Part shown: positions 1-8,031 of the stretch, piece after piece | Position numbering within the stretch: position 1 is the stretch's first letter | Layout: each line of letters starts with the position of its first letter | NCBI GenBank assembly: GCA_947448325.1 | Contig: CANFMK010000005.1 | Span: 1 to 36,240, forward strand | DNA: 36,240 bases | Reading direction: 5' to 3' | Source of the DNA: Comamonadaceae bacterium | Lineage (GTDB): Bacteria; Pseudomonadota; Gammaproteobacteria; Burkholderiales; Burkholderiaceae_C | Translations under genes and position numbers: made by a program | The notes under the pieces: model-generated | Databases searched by the model: none | Seen by the model: only the letters and a program-made list of their open reading frames with translations | Told to the model about the DNA's origin: nothing

Positions 1-675
1 ATCACACGCCAAATGCAAGACGAGTTGGCCTTGGCCAGCCAGCGCAAAGCGGCCGCAGCCATCCAAGCAGGCCGATTCAAGGACGAAATCGTCCCGGTCG
101 CCATCCCACAGCGCAAGGGCGACCCCGTTATTTTCGATACCGACGAATATGTGAACCAAAAAACCAACGCCGAAGCCTTGGCCGGTTTGCGTCCTGCCTT
201 TGACAAAGCAGGCAGCGTGACCGCAGGCAATGCCTCAGGCATCAACGATGGCGCTGCGGCGGTGGTCGTCATGTCGGCTGCCAAAGCGGCGGCTCTGGGT
301 CTCAAACCCTTGGCCCGCATTGCGGCCTTTGGCACCAGCGGTTTGGATCCGGCCACCATGGGCATGGGCCCCGTGCCTGCCTCGCGCAAAGCGCTGGCCC
401 GCGCCGGCTGGAACGCCAGCGATGTGGACCTGTTTGAATTGAACGAAGCGTTTGCGGCGCAGGCTTGTGCGGTGAACAAAGAATTGGGCATCGACCCCTT
501 GAAAGTCAACGTCAATGGCGGTGCGATCGCCATTGGGCACCCCATTGGTGCATCCGGCTGCCGCATTTTGGTGTCTTTGCTGCATGAAATGCAGCGCCGT
601 GATGCCAAAAAAGGCTTGGCCGCTTTGTGCATCGGTGGCGGCATGGGGGTGTCTCTCGCCCTCGAACGCGCCTGA
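1..675 (+). CDS. phaA: Acetyl-CoA acetyltransferase (thiolase), C-terminal part, truncated by window start
   Basis: Frame is open to base 1; thiolase motifs [28 protein letters not shown] and [14 protein letters not shown]; followed by phaB. Confidence 0.93.
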   Translation: MTRQMQDELALASQRKAAAAIQAGRFKDEIVPVAIPQRKGDPVIFDTDEYVNQKTNAEALAGLRPAFDKAGSVTAGNASGINDGAAAVVVMSAAKAAALGLKPLARIAAFGTSGLDPATMGMGPVPASRKALARAGWNASDVDLFELNEAFAAQACAVNKELGIDPLKVNVNGGAIAIGHPIGASGCRILVSLLHEMQRRDAKKGLAALCIGGGMGVSLALERA

Positions 676-720
676 TTTTTTCATTTTTTCAACCACACTC
701 ATATTCAGGAGACAACCCCA

Positions 721-1457
721 TGAGTCAAAAAGTAGCTTACGTCACCGGCGGCATGGGCGGCATCGGAACCGCCATTTGCCAACGCCTTCACAAAGAAGGC
801 TTCACCGTCATCGCCGGTTGCGGCCCCACGCGTGACTTCAATAAATGGCTGGACGAGCAAAAAGCGCTCGGCTATACCTTTTATGCCTCCGTTGGCAATG
901 TGGGGGATTGGGACTCCACTGTGGAAGCTTTCACCAAAGCCAAGGCCGAACATGGCCCGATCGATGTGCTGGTCAACAACGCCGGTATCACCAAGGACCG
1001 CATGTTCTTGAAAATGAGCCGCGAAGACTGGAGTGCGGTGATGACCACCAACCTGGACTCCATGTTCAACGTGACCAAGCAAGTGGTGCCCGACATGGTC
1101 GAGCGCGGCTGGGGACGCATTATCAACATCTCTTCGGTGAACGGTGAAAAAGGCCAAGCCGGTCAAACCAACTACTCGGCCGCCAAAGCCGGTATGCATG
1201 GTTTTTCCATGGCCTTGGCACAAGAGATGGCCACCAAAGGCGTGACGGTCAACACCGTGAGTCCCGGCTACATTGGCACCGACATGGTCAACGCCATTCG
1301 CCCTGACGTACTGGAAAAAATCGTGGCCACCGTGCCCGTCAAGCGCCTGGGTAAGCCCAGCGAAATCGCCTCCATCATCGCCTGGCTGGCCAGCGAAGAG
1401 GGCGGTTACGCCACCGGTGCTGACTTCTCGGTGAACGGTGGTTTGCACATGGGCTAA
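721..1457 (+). CDS. phaB: Acetoacetyl-CoA reductase (SDR family)
   Basis: MSQKVAYVTGGMGGIGTAICQRL; NNAGITKD, YSAAKAG and SPGYIGTDMV motifs; ATG at 721 rather than the longer ORF start at 627. Confidence 0.94.
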
Positions 1458-1478
1458 GTCGATTTCGACGCTCCCTTC

Positions 1479-1500
1479 AAACCCCGCTTCGGCGGGGTTT
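1479..1500 (+). terminator. Strong hairpin after phaB
   Basis: AAACCCCGC-TTCG-GCGGGGTTT, perfect 9-bp stem with TTCG loop, 22 bp after the phaB stop; short T-rich tail. Confidence 0.85.
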
Positions 1501-1543
1501 GTCATTTTCAAGGCTGAATGGGAAGGGCTGGGATAATCAGCCT

Positions 1544-1633
1544 ATGTCTGATGCTATTTCTGTGGCCCTGAGGCCGTCCCACAACCCTTGGCGCCTGTCT
1601 GTGGCCCCGATGATGGATAGGACGGAGAAGTGA
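1544..1633 (+). pseudogene. dusA: dusA 5' remnant (29 codons), separated from the rest of dusA by the island
   Basis: Translation MSDAISVALRPSHNPWRLSVAPMMDRTEK*; PWRLS-APMMD matches the N-terminus of the complete dusA product at 13810 (PWRLSCAPMMDWTD). Similarity ends just after the MMD codons. Confidence 0.82.
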
Positions 1634-1657
1634 GCATCTATGCGGGCTGCAGAGGAC

Positions 1658-1679
1658 CTCGTAGCAATCTCGTAGCAAT
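1658..1679. repeat. Two perfect tandem 11-bp repeats next to the dusA junction
   Basis: CTCGTAGCAAT CTCGTAGCAAT, 25 bp downstream of the dusA remnant. Confidence 0.8.
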
Positions 1680-1698
1680 TCATTCCTCTGCCAAGCCA

Positions 1699-1938
1699 TC
1701 AAATTCGGTTTGCTTTCCACTTTTTCGTGGCCAGCTCTCGTTGGGCGTCAATGTACTGCGCTACGTCTGATATGTGAGCGCACCAACGCGGCCCGACCTT
1801 GAACATCGGGATTGGGACCGATTCGGCGGACAACATGTTGGACATGGTTTCTCGCTTCACGCCCATCAGCTCAGCGACCTGCTCTCGCGATAGGACTGGT
1901 TTTTCGTAAAGCATCAAGAGTGCGAGTTCTCTTTTCAT
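1699..1938 (-). CDS. AlpA/excisionase-like small HTH protein
   Basis: MKRELALLMLYEKPVLSREQVAELMGVKRETMSNMLSAESVPIPMFKVGPRWCAHISDVAQYIDAQREL...; HTH followed by 'VGPRW...SDVAQYI' as in AlpA-type regulators. ORF could extend to 1980. Confidence 0.6.
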   Translation of the reverse strand: MKRELALLMLYEKPVLSREQVAELMGVKRETMSNMLSAESVPIPMFKVGPRWCAHISDVAQYIDAQRELATKKWKANRI

Positions 1939-2286
1939 ATCTGCCTTTCTTGGCGTAGTTGGGGATGAGCGATGTCCCACAGTGTCAGTGGCACTTATCG
2001 CTCTCGGAGCGACAAACTACGTACAAATTAACAATGCGTCAAATGCTTGGGCATTGACGCAATTTAATAGCTGGGCAAGGTGGACGGCTCTGAAAGGCCC
2101 TAAGCAGACCGTCGCTGCAAACGCCTAAATAAATGCGAACAAATAAAGCAGTCGTTGGAAGTCGCCAAAATTTGCGGACTTTGTTACACCGCTTTGGCGC
2201 GGCTTAGAGGTGGCAGGTCAAAGTGACCGAGGTGCTCGTGAGGCCCATTGATAGACCGTTTGACCGCCCAAGAAGATGCGCAAGGT

Positions 2287-2580
2287 TTAACTCTCGAAAA
2301 GATTTGCCTGAGGATGAATGAGCAACCTCTTTTTTTGTTCCCTTACATTTTTGATGTAGGCCATCGGCGTTTGATGCTTATGTATTTGGAATAGTGGAAT
2401 TAAATCTTTATGTGATAGGCCACTTTGATCGGTGAGTTGCTCCCAACCGATACTGGTTTCAAAATTGACTGAAATCCAAAGACACAATGATTCAATTTTT
2501 TCAGCATTGGCGGCAGTCAAAATTGAATTGATTCTGGTGATTCGTTTCATTGCACATTCCAAAAAGGAAAAGGCACTCAT
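2287..2580 (-). pseudogene. Truncated AraC-family HTH domain
   Basis: ...NFETSIGWEQLTDQSGLSHKDLIPLFQIHKHQTPMAYIKNVREQKKRLLIHPQANLFES*; first HTH of the AraC domain present, second HTH missing. Confidence 0.5.
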
Positions 2581-2638
2581 TGGGGTCTTCAGCCTTACCC
2601 CTCAATTCAAGAGCCTTCTGAGGCCTGGGCGTTTGACA

Positions 2639-3565
2639 TCAGGTCAGTTTCCCTCCACCCAAGACTTTTTGATTCACGCTGACTTTGTCGGCTTTGACCC
2701 CTTGTTCGTCAAAGGTGACGCGCTGATTGACACGGTTGTGAGGCCAATAATCGGCCACTGCATAGTGCTGGGTGGATCGGTTATCCCAAATGGCAATGCC
2801 ATGAGCCTCCCACTGATGATGAACCATGAATTCAGGCTTCTTCATCCATTCCAGCAAAAACCGCAAAACACCCACCGCTTCATGGCGATCTACCCCTTCG
2901 ATGTTGCGAGTGAAATCGCTGTTGACGAAAATACATTTGCGCTTTGAATCGGGGTTGATGCGCACGACCGGATGCACCACAGGTTTGAAAGCTCTGATGG
3001 CTGCAATCAAGGCCTCATCACCGCGTTTCCCCAACGCTTCCCGAAAACCTGAAACTTCCCAACTGTGAACAGCGGTGAGCCCCTCTAGATATTTTTGCAT
3101 GCCAGGGGACAACCACTCATAGGCCTTGCTGGTACTGATCCAACACGTGTTGCCCCCTGCTGGTGGCGTCACAGTGATTTGAATCGCCGTGCCCAAGGGA
3201 GGATGAGGCTTCCAACTGATATCCGTGTGCCAATTGTCGATGGACGGTGGACGCTCGGGGTCGGAGGTGATGACCTCCAGGTCTGGTGAAGAAGGATGCC
3301 GGTCAAAATAAGAACCCGAGGACAAGGGGCCAAACACTTTGGCCAAGGCAATGTGCTGATCGGGTGTAATGACTTGAGGTCGAAAGAAGATCACCTCAAA
3401 ATCAAACAATGCTTGACGCAATTCAGCTTGAACGGGCTTGCTCAACGGTTGGGTCAAATCCACGCCTTCGATCCACGCAGCAAAGTTGGGCATGCGCGGC
3501 ACGGGCTTGATGTGCTTGTAGCGTTTGGCGATATTGATCAGTTTCAGGGGTTTGGTATTGGCCAT
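2639..3565 (-). CDS. TauD/TfdA-family 2-oxoglutarate-dependent dioxygenase
   Basis: NWHTDISW (HxD), AIWDNRSTQHYAVADY and distal RVTF region; N-terminal GVDLTQPLS...FDFEVIFFRPQ typical of the family. Confidence 0.9.
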   Translation of the reverse strand: MANTKPLKLINIAKRYKHIKPVPRMPNFAAWIEGVDLTQPLSKPVQAELRQALFDFEVIFFRPQVITPDQHIALAKVFGPLSSGSYFDRHPSSPDLEVITSDPERPPSIDNWHTDISWKPHPPLGTAIQITVTPPAGGNTCWISTSKAYEWLSPGMQKYLEGLTAVHSWEVSGFREALGKRGDEALIAAIRAFKPVVHPVVRINPDSKRKCIFVNSDFTRNIEGVDRHEAVGVLRFLLEWMKKPEFMVHHQWEAHGIAIWDNRSTQHYAVADYWPHNRVNQRVTFDEQGVKADKVSVNQKVLGGGKLT

Positions 3566-3660
3566 GGGAACTCACTTTCGCGTGAATGAAAAAAAGGGGA
3601 GAAGCAGGAGGGGCGGATAGATTGGAAAATTGGTGATGTTTCAGAAAATCCAAAACTAGG

Positions 3661-4416
3661 TCATTGCCAATGGAGCAAACGTTTTTCAAGCCATGTCATG
3701 GTTTTCATCACACTGACGCCGATCACGGCCAAGACCAAGAGCAGGGCCATCACCCCATTGACTTCAAAAGTGGAGCCTAAATAGGCCAATGATTGGCCAA
3801 GACCCTTTTCTGAGGCAATGATTTCCGCGCCGATAACGCCCAAGAGTGAATAGATCAACCCCAAACGCAGCCCCGAAAAAATCACCGGTACAGCACCCGG
3901 CAGGGTGACCTGAAAAAACGTTGATATTGCGCTGGCGCCCAAAGTCTTGCAAAGGGTCACATGGTCTTGACTCACGCCACGTATGCCTGCAACGGTGCTT
4001 GACAACACAATAAAGAAAGTCAAGCTACAACCCAGTGCAATCTTTGAACCGAGCCCCAAGCCAAACCACAAGATGAAAAGTGGTGCCAATGCAATTCGTG
4101 GCATCACATTCATCGCGTTCAAATAGGGCTCAAGAAACTTCTCAAATTTTGGAAACCCGACAAACAACAAACCTACGGTTATAGCGGCCACACTGCCAAT
4201 CGCAAAAGAAATTAGAGTCCCGGCCATGGTCCAACCCATGTCAACCCACAGTTGTCCAGATGTGAAGTTGTTCCATAAAAATTTCAAAATTCCGCTGGGT
4301 TGCCCCACAAATGTCGGATCGAGCCAACGGTTGACTGTGAGCCATTCGCCCAGTGCGAACATGACACAGACAAAGACCAGGTGTACGCCAGCCCACTTTA
4401 ATTTTTCAACCTTCAT
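3661..4416 (-). CDS. ABC transporter permease (TauC/SsuC-like)
   Basis: MKVEKLKWAGVHLVFVCVMFALGEWLT..., EAA-type loop GASAISTFFQVTLPGAVPVIFSGLRLGLIYSLLGVIGAEIIASEKGLG. Start overlaps the upstream ATPase end. Confidence 0.88.
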   Translation of the reverse strand: MKVEKLKWAGVHLVFVCVMFALGEWLTVNRWLDPTFVGQPSGILKFLWNNFTSGQLWVDMGWTMAGTLISFAIGSVAAITVGLLFVGFPKFEKFLEPYLNAMNVMPRIALAPLFILWFGLGLGSKIALGCSLTFFIVLSSTVAGIRGVSQDHVTLCKTLGASAISTFFQVTLPGAVPVIFSGLRLGLIYSLLGVIGAEIIASEKGLGQSLAYLGSTFEVNGVMALLLVLAVIGVSVMKTMTWLEKRLLHWQ

Positions 4417-5215
4417 GTTTGCTCCAACCAGATTCAAGATGCGACCATATCTGCGCATAAAGCTCGTGGAAATGGGGGTCTTTTTGAAGATCGCGAATGG
4501 AGCGCGGACGTGGCAAGTCAATGGCAATATTGGCCACGATGCGTCCAGGCCTTGAGGTCATGACCACCACACGATCAGAAACCGCGACGGCTTCTGATAA
4601 ATCGTGCGTCACAAAAAGGACCGACTGCTGATGTTGTTGGCACAGGCGCAACAACAGATCTTCCAGTTGCAGTTTGGTTTGCGCATCCAGCGCGCCAAAA
4701 GGTTCATCCATCAACAAGACTGGAGAACCCAAAGCAAAAGTGCGGGCCAGAGCAACCCTTTGACGCATGCCGTGCGAAAGCGCTTTGGGATAGGCCTTTT
4801 CAAAACCTGCCAAACCCACCTCAAGCAACATGGCTTGGGCACGTTCTTTGGCTTGTGCCACGGGCACGCCGCGCACTTGCATGCCAAACATGGCGTTTTC
4901 TAAAGCGGTCTTCCAAGGGAGCAGGCTGTCGCGCGCTAGCATATAGCCGACTTGGGGATTGCCTTGCACGGGCGAAGCGCCAGCCAGTTTGATCGTGCCT
5001 TTTCCGGTCTGCGCCACCAAACCAGCAGCCATATTCAAAAGCGTTGTTTTGCCACAGCCACTGGGGCCGACCAAGGACACAAATTCGCCTTGCTGAATGT
5101 GCAATGACACGTCAAATAAGACCGGGCTCGTGCCATCAAAACTCAAACTGAGACCATCGACCGCAATGGCAAGCAATTCAGGATGAGATTCGATGCTGGT
5201 GTTGACCTTGTGCAT
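4406..5215 (-). CDS. ABC transporter ATPase (TauB/SsuB-like)
   Basis: Walker A GPSGCGKTTLL, signature LSHGMRQRVALAR, Walker B VLLMDEPFGALD. Confidence 0.93.
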   Translation of the reverse strand: MHKVNTSIESHPELLAIAVDGLSLSFDGTSPVLFDVSLHIQQGEFVSLVGPSGCGKTTLLNMAAGLVAQTGKGTIKLAGASPVQGNPQVGYMLARDSLLPWKTALENAMFGMQVRGVPVAQAKERAQAMLLEVGLAGFEKAYPKALSHGMRQRVALARTFALGSPVLLMDEPFGALDAQTKLQLEDLLLRLCQQHQQSVLFVTHDLSEAVAVSDRVVVMTSRPGRIVANIAIDLPRPRSIRDLQKDPHFHELYAQIWSHLESGWSKHEG

Positions 5216-5218
5216 GGA

Positions 5219-6223
5219 TCAACGCAGTTGCAATATTTTTGAGGTGTCGACTGTTTTATCGATTTGTGCTGTTTTGTGTAAATAGTCGGCGGCAGCTTGC
5301 AAGGCTTTAGGATCAAGCGAGAAGCCTGCGCCGGAGATGGAACCTCGCAATGATGTTTCTACAGCCAATGCGCCTGCAGGCCCTTCTATCTTGAAGGTGT
5401 CGTTGATGATTTTCAGCAATGCATTGAAATTAGCGGGATTCTGAACAAAAACCTCAGACTCACGCATGGCTTTGGCAAATCCGTCCAATGTGCTGGCTTT
5501 CTTCTGCGCAAAATCTCCGCGCACCGTCATTGGCCCCGCAGCACCGTTGAGTTGTGTGATCTCCTTGGGGCCTTCGCCCTTACGGGGGTCCACGATGATG
5601 CGGCAGACTTTCATCGCCACACAAAAGCCGTCCATGGGCGAGAACAGCATGAGCGCGTCTATTTGTTTGTTTGCAATAGCGGGCAAAGCCGTATTGGGAG
5701 AGCCCACCGGTACGATGGTCACGTCACTGCCGGACATACCTGCTCCTTTGAGCATGTCGAGCAACTGAAATTCAGCACCGGAGCCCCGTGCCGTGACACC
5801 GATTTTTTTGCCTTTCAAATCGGCCATCACGGCTGGATAGCCTTTGGCCGCATTCGGCGTTTCAGTGTGTGCACCGGCCATCAGATAGAAAATGTTGCCA
5901 CGTGAACCGCTGCCGATGATTTTGAGATCAGCGCCCTTGTTGACCGCTTGAATCACGACCTCTGCGGGGCCATAAGCCACATCAATGTCACCGGCGAGCA
6001 GTGTCTGAATTCCCAAAGGCGCGGCCGGAATCGATTTGAGTTCGCATTTGATGCTATTTTTCTCGCAATACCCATTGGCGATTGCCACTCGCACCAAGAC
6101 ATTGCCAAGACCGGGGTAATCCTGAATCCGCAGGGTTTCCATCTGCGCCCAAACCGTGGCGCCCCAAGTCAGGGCCGCAAAGCCCAAAGCAGTTCTAACG
6201 AGTGAGGAAAAAAAGAGTGGCAT
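5219..6223 (-). CDS. ABC transporter substrate-binding protein (SsuA/TauA/NMT1-like)
   Basis: Signal peptide ...TALGFAALTWGATVWAQ; LLAGDIDVAYGPAEVVIQAVNKGADLKIIGSG; same operon as permease and ATPase. Confidence 0.88.
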   Translation of the reverse strand: MPLFFSSLVRTALGFAALTWGATVWAQMETLRIQDYPGLGNVLVRVAIANGYCEKNSIKCELKSIPAAPLGIQTLLAGDIDVAYGPAEVVIQAVNKGADLKIIGSGSRGNIFYLMAGAHTETPNAAKGYPAVMADLKGKKIGVTARGSGAEFQLLDMLKGAGMSGSDVTIVPVGSPNTALPAIANKQIDALMLFSPMDGFCVAMKVCRIIVDPRKGEGPKEITQLNGAAGPMTVRGDFAQKKASTLDGFAKAMRESEVFVQNPANFNALLKIINDTFKIEGPAGALAVETSLRGSISGAGFSLDPKALQAAADYLHKTAQIDKTVDTSKILQLR

Positions 6224-6296
6224 GTCGTCTCCAATGTGATGGCTGATCCTTGAGCAAGGTCAAGTCGATCTCATTTGAAAACGCAACGAATTGATC

Positions 6297-6318
6297 AATT
6301 GTTACCCGGGTGACAATT
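6297..6318. promoter_or_regulatory. Candidate Crp/Fnr-type operator
   Basis: AATTGTTACCCGGGTGACAATT: 22-bp dyad, 10 of 11 base pairs symmetrical; contains TGTTA-N6-TGACA. Lies between the divergent SBP gene (starts 6223) and Crp-like gene (starts 6381). Confidence 0.6.
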
Positions 6319-6380
6319 TAAGGGAAAGCACCCAAAATGGATGCTCGACCGAAACCAGCTCTTTCCCGATCCACCGTTCT

Positions 6381-7076
6381 ATGAATTCAGTACCCCCCGC
6401 GCTTCGTGGCACTTCCCTGAAGAGCATCGATGTCATGGCCTTGTCTCAGTCATGGGCTGAGAATTCGGCCCTGATGCCGCGCACCACAGAGGCTTTGATG
6501 AAAATCGGCGTGGTTCGGCCATGGCAAACGGGTCAAGTTGTCCTGAGTCGCGGTCAGTCGATTTCGGTGGCCCTTTTGCTGATCAAGGGCCGAATGCGTG
6601 TCAGTGTGACCACCCTGGATGGCGAGGAACAACTTTTGCGCTGGATGTTGCCCGGCGAAATTTCGGGTTTGAGTTCCGTTTTTGCCGATACCACTTACCC
6701 GGCCGATTTGGTGGCAGCTGTCCCTAGTCAAGTTTTACAGATCGAGCGCGTGAAGTTGCTGGAACTCATCAGTCAAGACGCTTCAGTGGCGGTGGACTTG
6801 CTTCGCATATTGGGCTTGCGTATCAATCAGTTGTTTGACACCTTGGCCGATCAGGTGATGCCCACGCTGGAAAAAAGAGTCTGGGCCACTTTAGAGCGCA
6901 TCGCCAGGTTCAATAGCGTGCAAGTTCCTGACGGTGTCCAGCTGCTGGTCAGTCAAGCCGATTTGGCGCAAGCGGCTATGGCGTCGCGGCAAAGAGTGAA
7001 TCAACAGCTGAGGCGCTTTCAAGCCCAGGGCCTTATTCGACTGGGTTACCGCAACATCGTTTTGCTGCGCAAGTGA
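6381..7076 (+). CDS. Crp/Fnr-family transcriptional regulator
   Basis: cNMP-like sensor region followed by C-terminal HTH 'LLVSQADLAQAAMASRQRVNQQLRRFQAQGLIRLGYRNIVLL'. Start MNSVPP chosen; ORF opens at 6291. Confidence 0.87.
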   Translation: MNSVPPALRGTSLKSIDVMALSQSWAENSALMPRTTEALMKIGVVRPWQTGQVVLSRGQSISVALLLIKGRMRVSVTTLDGEEQLLRWMLPGEISGLSSVFADTTYPADLVAAVPSQVLQIERVKLLELISQDASVAVDLLRILGLRINQLFDTLADQVMPTLEKRVWATLERIARFNSVQVPDGVQLLVSQADLAQAAMASRQRVNQQLRRFQAQGLIRLGYRNIVLLRK

Positions 7077-7351
7077 GATCTTATTGGGTTTGTGACGCTC
7101 TTAAGAGGTCATGGCTAGTAGGGGCGCAAGGTGAGATTGCGTTCCCATAAGGTAGTAGGCTGACGGTTGGATGAATGGGGTTTAGTCACTATTTTGCATC
7201 TGCCAAAGAATTCGAAGGCTGGAATCCTTTTGGAATACGGCGCTCTAAATTCGGGCCAGTATTTCTGAATGAGATTTAGCGCATTTCGGGTCCGAGTGTC
7301 AGCAGCTTACGATAACGTTTTTTTGAGTGCGGTAATCACTATCGTCAGGGC

Positions 7352-7936
7352 TCAAATAGTTACTATCGCTTTCCTTGGCCAGTTGGCTCGGCTGCCACCT
7401 TGGCGCCGACCGAGCGTTCCCACAGCCTTCTGATCTTGGGCCACTGCCAAGGCGTTAGATTGCATTTTTAGCAAGATTGAAGCCAACATTTTTCTCTCAC
7501 TGGTCGACACATTTGCCATTACACCTTGGTGCACATCAACCACACGTGGAAAAATCTGGGAAAACAAAACATGCCCAGCTGAAGTGAGTAGCACCAGCGC
7601 GCGACGTCCATCACCCGTAACACGCTGTCGCTCAACAAGGCCCTTGAGAATCAAGGCGCGCAAAGTCTTGGACGTTTGCGAGCGGTCAACCGTGGTTCGT
7701 GCCGCTAGATCTGAGGGCGACAAAGCGCCCAGATGTGCCAGCATGGCGACAAATTGCCATTCTTCACGGGTGATGCCATAGCCACTTTCGCACAACCGAG
7801 TGACAACGGAACCGCTGACACCCACAAATTCAGAAAATAGAAAATTCACCAAATCGAAAATCGATGAAGGTGAAGCCAAGTCAGGCAGATGGGGCGTTGC
7901 AATCAAAGAACTTTTGGGAAGGCCCATGTCACACAC
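7352..7936 (-). CDS. MarR-family transcriptional regulator
   Basis: ITREEWQFVAMLAHLGALSPSDLAARTTVDRSQTSKTLRALILKGLVERQRVTGDGRRALVLLTSAG; GTG start at 7936 or ATG at 7927. Confidence 0.87.
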   Translation of the reverse strand: MCDMGLPKSSLIATPHLPDLASPSSIFDLVNFLFSEFVGVSGSVVTRLCESGYGITREEWQFVAMLAHLGALSPSDLAARTTVDRSQTSKTLRALILKGLVERQRVTGDGRRALVLLTSAGHVLFSQIFPRVVDVHQGVMANVSTSERKMLASILLKMQSNALAVAQDQKAVGTLGRRQGGSRANWPRKAIVTI

Positions 7937-7958
7937 TTCTTAAGGGAAAGCCCCAAGA

Positions 7959-7979
7959 GTAATGGATTTTTTCCATTAC
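7959..7979. promoter_or_regulatory. Candidate MarR operator
   Basis: GTAATGGA-TTTTT-TCCATTAC, perfect 8-bp inverted repeat between the divergent marR and aminotransferase genes. Confidence 0.6.
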
Positions 7980-8031
7980 CCGTTTACTACCTATCCTCTC
8001 ATTTAATTCAAAGCCAAGGGAAATCAGACGG

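Noticed and set aside
1508-1720. 70-aa minus-strand ORF across the dusA remnant
   Set aside because: No recognisable domain; overlaps the dusA relic and the tandem repeat. Could hold an integrase C-terminus but nothing supports it.
2041-2290. Possible transposase remnant between the AlpA-like and AraC fragments
   Set aside because: No frame gave a recognisable transposase motif; left as unexplained non-coding DNA.
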